Assembly (NCBI GenBank): GCA_937888775.1
Contig: CALAQT010000179.1
Location: 1-64,000 of the forward strand
Origin: an uncultured Actinomycetes bacterium
GTDB lineage: Bacteria > Actinomycetota > Thermoleophilia > Solirubrobacterales > Solirubrobacteraceae
Direction of reading: 5' to 3'
DNA length: 64,000 bases
Shown here: piece by piece, positions 8,985-18,607 of the stretch
How the letters are laid out: each line of letters opens with the position of its first letter
Position numbering within the stretch: position 1 is the first letter of the stretch
The notes under the pieces: model-generated
Seen by the model: only the letters and a program-made list of their open reading frames with translations
What the model was told of the DNA's origin: nothing
Database searches by the model: none
Translations under genes and position numbers: made by a program

Positions 8985-9553
8985 TAGGACTCCCCGATCC
9001 CGTCGTCGGTCGAGATCGCGATCCCGTTGCGCGACGGCGCGCTCGCGGAACCCGCGCTCGCCGAGTCCCGGCCAGGGGTGGCGTCCTGCACGGCCGCCGG
9101 GTCGCGCGTGCTCGCGAGGTCCCCCCGGTTGCCGTAGCGGCGCCCGACCGGGTCCTGGACGGCGTAGGGGTGGATCGTGTAGCGGATCTGGCGATCGGCC
9201 TTGTCCTGGCGCTCGAGGCGAAACCCAGGCTCCTCGGCGGGGCGGTTGACGATGAAGCTGAGCATCGAGGACTGGCGCCCCAGCGAGCTGTCATAACAGA
9301 CCAGTTTCACGTAGTGGTTCGGGTAGGCCTGCCGACACGCCTTGACATCGCGCATCGCGACGTCGGCCTCGTCGGGGGTCAGGTCGAACTCGGGCTGCTT
9401 CCAGACGTCCCAGAAGCTGTTGCGAGGGTGCGGGTCGTCGGTGTACTCGACCATGATCGCCCACCCGTTGCGCAGCCCGTAGCGGATCTGGGCCTCGATC
9501 TCCTCGTCGGTCAGGTCGCCCAGGAACGAGAACGTTCCCTGTGTGATCCTCAT
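8984..9553 (-). CDS. rbcS: RuBisCO small subunit (red-type) with C-terminal tail
   Basis: Small subunit of form I RuBis[21 protein letters not shown] is the typical red-type N terminus. The [19 protein letters not shown] segment near residue 125-145 corresponds to the C-terminal beta-hairpin extension of red-type small subunits. The protein continues another ~45 residues in an Ala/Ser/Asp-rich tail, giving 189 residues against about 140 normally. The gene begins 18 bp after rbcL and overlaps cbbX by one base. Confidence 0.93.
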   Translation of the reverse strand: MRITQGTFSFLGDLTDEEIEAQIRYGLRNGWAIMVEYTDDPHPRNSFWDVWKQPEFDLTPDEADVAMRDVKACRQAYPNHYVKLVCYDSSLGRQSSMLSFIVNRPAEEPGFRLERQDKADRQIRYTIHPYAVQDPVGRRYGNRGDLASTRDPAAVQDATPGRDSASAGSASAPSRNGIAISTDDGIGES

Positions 9554-9571
9554 GGCTGCTCCCTTCGCCGA

Positions 9572-11212
<1,641 letters not shown>

Positions 11213-12031
11213 GTGCTCGCCCGCTACGGCCAACCTGTGCCGCCATACCAACCGGCTCCAGGGCCCGCGGGCTGCGGCGTGATCGACGTCGCGCTGACCC
11301 GGGCCGAGCTGCGCAGCAGCGAGATCGCGGTCGTGATCGACGTACTGCGGGCGACCTCCGTGGCCACCCAGGCGCTGGCCGCCGGCTATCAGCGCGTGCT
11401 TTGCGCCGAGAGCATCGAGCGCGCCGAGACCCTGCGGGGAGACGGTCGCGTGCTGGCGGGCGAGCGGCATTGCCTCAAGCCTGAGGGATTCGATCAGGGC
11501 AACTCCCCGCGGGAGGCCAGGCACCGCCGTGGACACGAGCTGGTGCTGGCCACCACCAACGGCGCGCCGGCGATCCTGGCCGCGGCGGGGCTGGCGGCGG
11601 AGGTGCTGCTGGCGTGTCTGCTGAACTTCGAGGCGGTGCTGGCCGAGCTCGGACGCCGGGATCCGGGCACGCGTGAGCTGCAGCTGGTGTGCTCGGGAAC
11701 CGACGGCGCGGTGGCACTCGAGGATGTCTACGTCGCCGGGCGGCTGAGCGCCCGTCTGCCCGGGCCAAAGACCGACGCTGCGCTGGTCGCCGAGGCGGTG
11801 GCGCGGGCGTTTCCGACGTCGGTCCGGGCGCTGGGGGCGGGGGCCGACGCACGCGTGCTGAGGGCGGCCGGACTGGGTGACGACATCGCCGATTGCGCCA
11901 GGGAGTCCCAGCTGGACCTGGTGCCGCGGGTGAGCTCGGCGGACGCGGGGGTGGCCGTCGTCGTCGCTGGCGACAGGTCCGCTGATCCCGAGGCCAAGGC
12001 GACGGCCGTCTCGGCCGACCCTGACGCATAG
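11213..12031 (+). CDS. ComB-like 2-phosphosulfolactate phosphatase family protein
   Basis: A Mg-dependent phosphatase family protein. Family motifs VVIDVLRATS (early), GNSPREA (mid) and TTNG are present, and the length of 272 fits. The characterised ComB removes phosphate from (R)-2-phospho-3-sulfolactate in coenzyme M synthesis. No other coenzyme M gene is visible here. The gene sits head-to-head with rbcL, so another 2-phospho-acid substrate such as 2-phosphoglycolate is conceivable (inference only). GTG at 11213 is the assigned start. GTG at 11279 would fit the family N terminus better. Confidence 0.8.
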   Translation: MLARYGQPVPPYQPAPGPAGCGVIDVALTRAELRSSEIAVVIDVLRATSVATQALAAGYQRVLCAESIERAETLRGDGRVLAGERHCLKPEGFDQGNSPREARHRRGHELVLATTNGAPAILAAAGLAAEVLLACLLNFEAVLAELGRRDPGTRELQLVCSGTDGAVALEDVYVAGRLSARLPGPKTDAALVAEAVARAFPTSVRALGAGADARVLRAAGLGDDIADCARESQLDLVPRVSSADAGVAVVVAGDRSADPEAKATAVSADPDA

Positions 12032-12061
12032 AACGCCGGCGCACGAGCGCGGAGAAATCCG

Positions 12062-12898
12062 ATGGATGCAGGCGGTGGGGCCCGGTATCCATCAGCTATG
12101 CCAGGTTATGAACGCGGGCGGGTGGAGCAGGCCGCCCAGGCGATCCTCGATCACGGCGCCTGGTGCGTCTACGAGGTCTGTCTGGACGTGCCGGGCCAGC
12201 GCTGGGAGGCACGCGCGCTGATCTTCGATCTGCTGGCCACCGCGGTCGCGGACGCCGTCGAGGCCGAGATCATGCTCGAGCCCGACCGCGATGCGCGCCT
12301 GACTGGGTGTGACCGGAGCATCCTGATGCCCGTGGCCGGGTTGGGCAGCTACCTGTGCTACCTAGGGGCTCACGACGGAATTACTGACGGCTCGGCGCCG
12401 CCCCAAGCCCCGACGCCGGCCGCAGCTCCCGTCCCCAGGTCAACCGCAACCCCCGGGCGTAGGCCCGATAGGAGACCGACCATGCTGGTGCGCGATGGAA
12501 TGAACCCGATCGTCGTCACCGCCGGACCCGACCATACGCTGCGCGAGGCCGCGCGGCGAATGACCGCCCGCGGCGTCGGCGCGGCCGTGGTTATCGACGA
12601 AGCTCTCGGTGGCCCGTGCATCATCACCGAGCGCGACATCCTGCACTCAAACGGGGTCGGCCAGGACATCGATGCCGAGTTCGTGCGCGGCCACCTCACC
12701 TCCGAGGTGGTCTATGCAGCCGCGGACTGGTCACTGGAGCAGGCGGCGGCGGCGATGGTGCGCGGAGGCTTTCGCCACATCATCGTGCTCGAGGGATCGG
12801 AGGTCGCGGGCATTCTTTCGATGCGCGACATCGTTCGCTGCTGGACCACGGAGGGCGCGGCCTGTGAGCTCCCGGCGACGATCCATGGCGTGATCTAG
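12062..12898 (+). CDS. CBS-domain pair protein with unknown N-terminal domain
   Basis: 278 residues. Residues ~13-110 form an unrecognised domain (GAWCVYEVCLDVPGQRWEAR and onward), followed by a Pro/Ala-rich linker. A tandem CBS pair then runs from ~141 to 270 (MLVRDGMNP, VGAAVVIDE, TERDILHSNG, GFRHIIVLEG, ILSMRDIVR). CBS pairs usually bind adenine nucleotides. GGAGA precedes ATG 12062, but a second in-frame ATG at 12482 has its own GGAGACCGACC leader and would give a stand-alone CBS protein. It lies 30 bp after the ComB-like gene and ends overlapping the convergent LysR gene. Confidence 0.75.
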   Translation: MDAGGGARYPSAMPGYERGRVEQAAQAILDHGAWCVYEVCLDVPGQRWEARALIFDLLATAVADAVEAEIMLEPDRDARLTGCDRSILMPVAGLGSYLCYLGAHDGITDGSAPPQAPTPAAAPVPRSTATPGRRPDRRPTMLVRDGMNPIVVTAGPDHTLREAARRMTARGVGAAVVIDEALGGPCIITERDILHSNGVGQDIDAEFVRGHLTSEVVYAAADWSLEQAAAAMVRGGFRHIIVLEGSEVAGILSMRDIVRCWTTEGAACELPATIHGVI

Positions 12899-13788
12899 AG
12901 GATCGCCGCCGCCGACCGCGCGAAATCAACGAACAGGTCGACCGTCGGGCGGGGCGGGCCGACCGACGAGCGCAGCACGAACCAGGGCCGGGTCGCGGGT
13001 CCGTCGGTGAGCTCGATCTCTCCCAGCCGGCCGGCCGCCAGCTCCGTCTCGACCGCGGCGCGGGATAGCAGCGACACCCCCAGCCCGACGCGCGCGCCCT
13101 GCTTGATCGCGCCGTTTGAGCCGAGGGTGAGGGTGCCGGGGCTCAGTCCGCGCGCCTGCAGGAACTGCTCGTTGAGTGCTCGCGTGCCGGAACCGGTCTC
13201 GCGCAGCAGCCATACCCGGTCGGCCAGGTCGCTCGCCGCGATCGGCCCGCTCGCGACTGCCGGATCCTCTGGCGCGGTGATGCAGACGATCTCGTTGTCG
13301 GTGAGCGGCTCGGCCAGCAACCGCTCGTCGGCGGGCGGCTTGCCGGAGATCGCGACGTCGACCGTGTGCGCGCAGACCCGATCGAGGATGTCCTGGCGGT
13401 TGCCGACGTCCAGCGTCAGCTCTACGTCGGGATGCTGCTCTGAGAACATGCGCATCAGCGGCGGGACGAACGACTCGGCGGCAGTCGTCACGGCGGCGAT
13501 CTGCAGCCGGCGCGACGCGAGCGCGGCAGCCTCACGCGCCGCCTGCCGGCCGTCGTGGAGCAGGCCGATCACATCCGCGGCGTACGGCGCGAACGCCCGC
13601 CCGGCCTGCGTAAGCCTGATTCCCCGTCCCGCCCGCTCAAACAGCTCGCAGCCAAGCTCACGTCCAAGCGACGCGATCGCCGACGACACCGATGGCTGCG
13701 TCACCACCAGCTCATCGGCCGCGGCGGTCACCGAACCACCGCGGGTGACCGCCAGGAAGTAAGTCAGCTGGGTCACCGTTATAGCCAT
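12895..13788 (-). CDS. cbbR: LysR family regulator, probable CbbR
   Basis: A LysR-type regulator of about 297 residues. The N-terminal winged HTH (residues ~4-60: LTYFLAVTRGGSVTAAADEL, VTQPSVSSAI) is followed by a substrate-binding domain that begins LQIAAVTTAAES. The family resembles CbbR/CysB regulators and the gene lies close to the RuBisCO operon, so control of rbcL is the likely role. The start at ATG 13788 gives the canonical LysR N terminus. Upstream in-frame codons would add a hydrophobic leader not seen in the family. The 3' end overlaps the CBS gene by 4 bp. Confidence 0.82.
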   Translation of the reverse strand: MAITVTQLTYFLAVTRGGSVTAAADELVVTQPSVSSAIASLGRELGCELFERAGRGIRLTQAGRAFAPYAADVIGLLHDGRQAAREAAALASRRLQIAAVTTAAESFVPPLMRMFSEQHPDVELTLDVGNRQDILDRVCAHTVDVAISGKPPADERLLAEPLTDNEIVCITAPEDPAVASGPIAASDLADRVWLLRETGSGTRALNEQFLQARGLSPGTLTLGSNGAIKQGARVGLGVSLLSRAAVETELAAGRLGEIELTDGPATRPWFVLRSSVGPPRPTVDLFVDFARSAAAIL

Positions 13789-13880
13789 CAGGCTAATCGT
13801 AAAGGCTAAGAGATAGATCACGCCAAAACTTTGCTACCGCATCCAGCGACGTGCGGTCCGCGCGGCCCCGGACGCGGGTA

Positions 13881-15476
13881 TCAGGAGCGAACCGCGGCCG
13901 GGTCGAGCGCGCGCTGCACCAGCGCGGTCAGGTCCACGACTTCGAACTGAACCCCGCCGACCGTCTGCGCCGCCGCGGAGTACATCGTCAGGTCCTTGGG
14001 GCAGCTGACGACGAAGTACTCGATCCCGTCGAGCGCCTGGGCCTCGCGGATTCGCTGCTCGCTCGGGCGCTCGTCGACCTCTGACTCGTTCATCCAGATC
14101 CGGCCGCCGCCGGCGCCGCAGCAGAAGGTGTTGGTGCCGTGGCGCGGCATCTCGACGAGCTCGGCGCCGGTCGCCTCGATCAGCTTGCGGGGCGCGTCGG
14201 TGATCCGGTTGTAGCGCGCCAGGTAGCACGGGTCGTGGTAGGTGACACGGGTTCCCAAAAGCGTCGGGCGCAGGGTGATCGTGCCCTGCGAAGTCAGCTG
14301 GACCAGCAACTCGGTGTAGTGGTACACGGGCTTGTCGAGCCCGTACTGCGGATACTCGTTGCGCAGAGTGTTGAGCGAATGCGGATCGGTGGTGAAGATC
14401 GCCTCGAACTGCGCTTCGCGCAACGTCTTGATGTTGTGCTCGACGAGCATCTCGAACAGGCCCTCCTCGCCGATCCGGCGCACGTCGTTACCGGCATTGC
14501 GCTCGCCTTCGAACAGCAGTCCGAACGAGACGCCTGCGTCGTGCAGGATGCCGGCCAAGCGCTGGGACTCGTGCTGCACGCGCTCGTCGAACGACGCATA
14601 ATCCCCGACGAACCACACGTACTGCACCGCCTCCTTGCGGGCGTCGGGAATCGAGAAGTCCAACGACTTGGTCCAGTGGGCTCGCGTGCGTGCGGACTTG
14701 CCGTAGGAGTTGCCCTGGGCGGCGAACTTCTGCAGCGTTTGGGTGAGCAGCGGGTCCAGGTCACCCTGGTCGACCAGGGTGCGCCGCATATCGATGATCG
14801 TCGGCACGGACTCGATCCCCACCGGGCAGACCTCGACGCACGCCATGCAGGTCGTGCACTGCCACACGCCCTCCGGACGGCTGACCCACGAGAGCACATC
14901 CTCGCGGTCGCTCCCGCGCGGCTCGTCGAGCAATCGTTGCGCGGCGCTCAGCGCAGCGGGACCGACGAAGCCGGTGGCGACCGGGCAGGCGGACAGGCAC
15001 AGCCCGCACTCGATGCAATCCTCCAGCCGCACGTACGGCTCGCCGCCGTCGGACGCGGGGAAGGCGGCCGGGGTCTCGCTGACGCGGATGATCGGGTGCG
15101 GCTCGTAGAAGCGGCCGAAGAACGGCTCCATGTCGACGACCTGGTCGGTGAGGACCGGCAGGTTGGCCAGCGGCTCGATCGTGATTTCGTCGCCGCAGTC
15201 GGCCAGCGCGCACACGCAGGCGAGCTCCTCGCGCCCGTTGACGCGCACCCCGCAGGTCCCGCACGACCCATGCAGGCAGGAGTGGCGCAGCGAGAGCGTC
15301 GGGTCGCGGTGCAGCTGGACCCAGCGCAGCGCCTCGTGCAGCGTCGTCAGCGACCCGACCGGAATCTCGTGCTCGTCGAAGTGCTCGCCGCCGTCAGCTC
15401 GCTTAGAACGGTAGACCCGCAGGCGTACGGTTTTGCTCGATTCTTGCGCTGTCTGGGGTGGCTCGGTGACTGCCAT
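13881..15476 (-). CDS. SdhB-like iron-sulfur protein fused to a CCG (GlpC/HdrB-like) domain
   Basis: A 531-residue electron-transfer subunit. An N-terminal plant-type 2Fe-2S site (Cys67, 72, 75, 87) is followed by two 4Fe-4S motifs (Cys154/157/160/164 and Cys207/210/213/217), as in succinate dehydrogenase/fumarate reductase subunit B. The C-terminal part carries a CCG-type domain (HDPCYLARYN, TFCCGAGGGRIW, VSCPKDL) as in GlpC, LldE or HdrB. It lies 11 bp downstream of a GlpA-like flavoprotein, so together they likely pass electrons from the flavoprotein to quinone. The combined SdhB+CCG architecture replaces separate subunits. Confidence 0.82.
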   Translation of the reverse strand: MAVTEPPQTAQESSKTVRLRVYRSKRADGGEHFDEHEIPVGSLTTLHEALRWVQLHRDPTLSLRHSCLHGSCGTCGVRVNGREELACVCALADCGDEITIEPLANLPVLTDQVVDMEPFFGRFYEPHPIIRVSETPAAFPASDGGEPYVRLEDCIECGLCLSACPVATGFVGPAALSAAQRLLDEPRGSDREDVLSWVSRPEGVWQCTTCMACVEVCPVGIESVPTIIDMRRTLVDQGDLDPLLTQTLQKFAAQGNSYGKSARTRAHWTKSLDFSIPDARKEAVQYVWFVGDYASFDERVQHESQRLAGILHDAGVSFGLLFEGERNAGNDVRRIGEEGLFEMLVEHNIKTLREAQFEAIFTTDPHSLNTLRNEYPQYGLDKPVYHYTELLVQLTSQGTITLRPTLLGTRVTYHDPCYLARYNRITDAPRKLIEATGAELVEMPRHGTNTFCCGAGGGRIWMNESEVDERPSEQRIREAQALDGIEYFVVSCPKDLTMYSAAAQTVGGVQFEVVDLTALVQRALDPAAVRS

Positions 15477-15487
15477 CGTCGCTTACC

Positions 15488-16675
15488 TCAGGCCGCCGCG
15501 GCGGCGTAGTAGGCGGTGGCGGGAAGCAGGACGGTCTCGCGAGTGCGACACGACTCGTCGATGCCGAGCTTCCCGCACACCACGTTGGCGCACAGCTCGG
15601 CCATTCCGCGCAGGGTGGTGGCCTTGCCGCCGGTGATCGTCACGAAGCCCTCCACGCCATCGGTCTCCTTGTGGTCAAATGTCTTGAAGGTGCGCGAGAG
15701 CTCGCGGCCGGTATCGGCCCCCCCGCGGGAGCCGACGAGCGGGCGCGCCGCCGACCAGGCCGCCCGCTGCTCGGAGTGGGCCACCGCCGGGATCAGCTTG
15801 GAGCCCTCGCTGTACATGCGGGCCACGTGGTCCTGGGGCACCTCGAGCTCATCGGGATCATCGACCACCCATGAGCTCGTGCCCACGACCGACAGACCTC
15901 GCTGGGGCAGGACGATGTCGCCGTCGCCGGACTTGTGCAGGCGGTTGATCACCATGTTGCACAGGCGGCCGCGCAGCGCCAACAGCACCCCCGGCGAGGG
16001 CCGGATCGGCACGTTCACCCCGGCCATCGCGGCGACCTTCTCAGACCACGGTCCGGTGGCGTTGACGACGAGGTCGGCCCGGATCTCGCCGTCATTGTCG
16101 GCCGCGCGATCGTGGACGTAGGCGCCGCTGACCAGTCCGTTTGCGACCAGCAGCCCCGTGACCTCGGTGTAGGGCCGGATGGTGGCGCCGTTGTGCCTGG
16201 CGGTCGCAAAGAACCGCATGGCCAGGCGCATCGCGTCCATCGAGCCGTCCGGGATCCGCACAGCAGCCTTCAGGGCCGGATTAAGGTTGGGCTCCAGACG
16301 CAGCGCCTGCGCGGGCGATAGCCGCTGAGCAGGGATTCCAGACGCCTCGCAGCCCTCCATGAACGGCTCGAGGTAGTCCATGTCCCCGTCCTCGATCGCC
16401 ACGAACAGACCGTCGTTGAGCTCGAAGGTGCCCGGGCAGATCCGCCTCAGGATCGTGTTCTCCTCGATGCACTCGACCGCCGAGTCGCGATCCCCGACCG
16501 CGTAGCGCGCGCCGCTGTGCAGCAGACCGTGATGGCGACCGGTGGTCCCCGACGTCAGCTCGCCCCGTTCCACCAGGGTCACCCTGAGTCCCCGCAGGGT
16601 GAGGTCGTGGGCCAGCGCGCCACCGGTCCCGCCACCACCGACGATCAGTACGTGTGCGTCGTGTCGAAATGCCAT
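15488..16675 (-). CDS. GlpA-like FAD-dependent glycerol-3-phosphate dehydrogenase
   Basis: A DAO-family flavoprotein of 395 residues. The N-terminal dinucleotide motif IVGGGGTGGALAHDL is followed by a GTTGRHHGLLHSGARY segment typical of glycerol-3-phosphate dehydrogenases of the GlpA/GlpD type. A TGGKATTLRGMAELC motif lies near the C terminus. It is shorter than GlpD and lacks its extra C-terminal domain, as in GlpA-like enzymes. The gene directly precedes the iron-sulfur/CCG subunit, which supplies the electron route. Glycerol 3-phosphate is the likely substrate, but another 2-hydroxyacid-type substrate cannot be excluded. Confidence 0.8.
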   Translation of the reverse strand: MAFRHDAHVLIVGGGGTGGALAHDLTLRGLRVTLVERGELTSGTTGRHHGLLHSGARYAVGDRDSAVECIEENTILRRICPGTFELNDGLFVAIEDGDMDYLEPFMEGCEASGIPAQRLSPAQALRLEPNLNPALKAAVRIPDGSMDAMRLAMRFFATARHNGATIRPYTEVTGLLVANGLVSGAYVHDRAADNDGEIRADLVVNATGPWSEKVAAMAGVNVPIRPSPGVLLALRGRLCNMVINRLHKSGDGDIVLPQRGLSVVGTSSWVVDDPDELEVPQDHVARMYSEGSKLIPAVAHSEQRAAWSAARPLVGSRGGADTGRELSRTFKTFDHKETDGVEGFVTITGGKATTLRGMAELCANVVCGKLGIDESCRTRETVLLPATAYYAAAAA

Positions 16676-16842
16676 TTCTCGATCCGCTCAGGTCGATCAA
16701 CGGAAGATCGACTTGGGGGCGATCGTACGGGGGCTTCGGGGCGCCGTCATCGGGGATCGACTGCGATCGCGACGCTTGTAGTCACCGAGCCCAGTCCGCA
16801 GAAACTGCTGAGAGCCCTTAGCTCTGAGGCCTGCGCGCGAGC

Positions 16843-17910
16843 TCAGCCCGAGGTCGGCAGGACGGCGGCCGGGGCCACGGTCACCGGCGCCACCAGGGCG
16901 ACCGGCGACGCGACCGCGGCCGCGGCCGGGGGCACCATGGCGAGCAGCGACGCGGCCGGTTGGGAACCGGCCCTGAGCCGGCCGGCGATCACCCGGTCGC
17001 CGATCGCCCAGGCGGCGTAGCAGAGCGAGCCCGCCGTGCCCGTGGCGGCGAGTAGGACGCCGGCGGCCGCCGTCGCCGCGACGCCGTTGCCGCCGAGGAT
17101 CAGCACGGCCGCGGCAGGCCCGACGCTCGGCCCGACCGGGATCTGACCGAGCGTGAACATCGCGATCAGCAAAGCCATCGAATCGAAGACCGAGACGTTG
17201 ATCCCGATCGCGTGCAGCATCAGCCAGTTGCGGGCGATCTGTGCGCCTACCGCCAGCAGCACGAAGGCGATCATCCGCCCGCGACCGTGACCGCGCACGA
17301 TCGCCAGACCCGCCCAGAGCCCGGTGCGACGGCGGTCGCAGGCTCGCCGCAGCCCCGTCAGGGCCCCCGCCATGATCGCGACGGCGATCACCGGCGCCCA
17401 CCAGGGAACGCCCAGCGGTGCGATCAGCGTAAAGGAGAAGATCGCCGCCAGCGTGACCTCGACGGTGATGATCGGAACCTCGGCCGCCAGCAGCGCGGGC
17501 AAGCGGGGCGTTGTGTCAGGGGCCACGCGGCGCAGGGAGGCGATGCGGGCCACGAGCCCGACCGAACCGTTCAGCACGCTGGCCAGGTAGCCGACACCCG
17601 CCGCGCGAAACAGCAGCCGGCGGGAAACGGTCCCCCCGGCCGCCCGCACGCAGATGTTCCAGGCCTCGCTGCGCGCCAGGAGCGCCAGGATCTGCAGCAG
17701 CCCCGCCGCCGCCAGCAGGGTGACCGGCGCGGTGTTGAGCGCGGACACGAACTGCCCCCGCCGTCCGGCGAGCACGAAGCCCAGCACACCGGTGACCGCC
17801 AATGCGCCGAGAACGCTCAGCGCGAGCCGACGTCGAAACGACCGCAGTGAAAGCGGGGGCTGATCGTCCTCGATCTGGGCGACGGGCAAAAGGTGAGGCT
17901 CGAGCGACAA
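16843..17910 (-). CDS. LPG-synthase-type (UPF0104) integral membrane protein
   Basis: A protein of 355 residues with about eight hydrophobic segments. It resembles the membrane domain of lysylphosphatidylglycerol synthase/flippase (LPG_synthase_TM). It includes a SVLNGSVGLVARIASLRR segment and a GQIPVGPSVGPAAAVLILGGNG segment that match the conserved PxGxG-like part of the family. No synthase domain is attached. The last 40 residues are an Ala/Pro/Val-rich tail. The role is probably lipid or isoprenoid-linked transport; the substrate is unknown. Confidence 0.7.
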   Translation of the reverse strand: MSLEPHLLPVAQIEDDQPPLSLRSFRRRLALSVLGALAVTGVLGFVLAGRRGQFVSALNTAPVTLLAAAGLLQILALLARSEAWNICVRAAGGTVSRRLLFRAAGVGYLASVLNGSVGLVARIASLRRVAPDTTPRLPALLAAEVPIITVEVTLAAIFSFTLIAPLGVPWWAPVIAVAIMAGALTGLRRACDRRRTGLWAGLAIVRGHGRGRMIAFVLLAVGAQIARNWLMLHAIGINVSVFDSMALLIAMFTLGQIPVGPSVGPAAAVLILGGNGVAATAAAGVLLAATGTAGSLCYAAWAIGDRVIAGRLRAGSQPAASLLAMVPPAAAAVASPVALVAPVTVAPAAVLPTSG

Positions 17911-17982
17911 GCAGACTCCGCGCGTGAGCGGTTTTCGGAGATCAGATTGGCGCCGTCACTGGCTTCCGCCCGCGTCAGGCTG

Positions 17983-18208
17983 TACTCCCGGTTCCTTCTG
18001 AGCGTAACTGCTCCTGGCCCGCGCCACCGGCGAGGCGTTTGCCGACGTACTGACCATGCCCGTGTTCGAGCCGCCCGCCATGCACGACACCGGCTTCTGG
18101 ACCGGCCTGGTCTCGACCGTCGATGACCTGCTCGCTTTCGCCAGGATGCTGCTCGCGGGCGGGGTGCATCGTGACATCCACGCGGCCGCCTACGCGGCGC
18201 TGGCCTGA
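17983..18208 (+). pseudogene. Remnant of a serine hydrolase (beta-lactamase family)
   Basis: From 18011 one frame reads LLARATGEAFADVLTMPVFE, continuing through PPAMHDTGFW, GLVSTVDDLLAFARML and LAGG before a stop at 18206. This is the pattern of class C/serine-hydrolase proteins after their Y-S-N motif. A YSRFLL piece matching that motif lies just upstream (17983) in another frame, separated by a frame change and a TAA at 18005. The N-terminal catalytic SxxK half is absent. It is a decayed fragment. Confidence 0.6.
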
Positions 18209-18268
18209 GAGGCAATCGGCGCTAAGCTGATGTGTGCCATTCGACACGACTACCGAGAGGAGGTTGGC

Positions 18269-18592
18269 ATGCCAGACGATCCAAAGCGTGAGACGCCGGC
18301 CGGGGCCAAGCCACCAGAGCATGAGGGAACCTTTGCCTCAGGCGAGTCCGACCCCAAGGCCTTCCCCGATGAAGAGGAAGTAGGGACCTTTGCCTCAGGC
18401 GAGTCCGACCCCAAGGCCTTCCCCGATGAGGAGCAAGTAGGGACCTTTGCCGAAGGCGAGTCCGACCCCAAGGCCTTCCCCGATGAGGAGCAAGTAGGGA
18501 CCTTTGCCGAAGGCGAGTCCGACCCCAAGGCCTTCCCCGATGAGGAGCAAGTAGGGACCTTTGCCGAAGGCGAAGAGACCTCAAAAGACTGA
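18269..18592 (+). CDS. Small acidic protein with 19-residue tandem repeats
   Basis: 107 residues starting at ATG 18269 behind a strong GAGAGGAGG ribosome-binding site. After a short charged N terminus the protein is four 19-residue repeats of the form GTFAEGESDPKAFPDEEQV plus a partial fifth. The whole is highly acidic, hydrophilic and free of Cys and Trp, with no membrane segment. It is probably disordered. I do not recognise a characterised family; similar GxFAEGE-repeat hypothetical proteins exist in actinobacteria. Confidence 0.75.
   Translation: MPDDPKRETPAGAKPPEHEGTFASGESDPKAFPDEEEVGTFASGESDPKAFPDEEQVGTFAEGESDPKAFPDEEQVGTFAEGESDPKAFPDEEQVGTFAEGEETSKD
18326..18574 (+). repeat. 57-bp coding tandem repeat
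   Basis: Four 57-bp units begin at 18326, 18383, 18440 and 18497, with a partial unit to 18574. They are nearly identical at DNA level (only a few codons differ), which suggests recent amplification or homogenisation within the acidic protein gene. Confidence 0.9.
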
Positions 18593-18607
18593 CGGTCCTC
18601 AGATAAA

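Noticed and set aside
14139..15509. A 456-codon plus-strand frame opposite the FeS/CCG gene
   Set aside because: It mirrors the real gene's codon bias. The minus-strand reading shows all conserved cysteines, so this is an antisense shadow.
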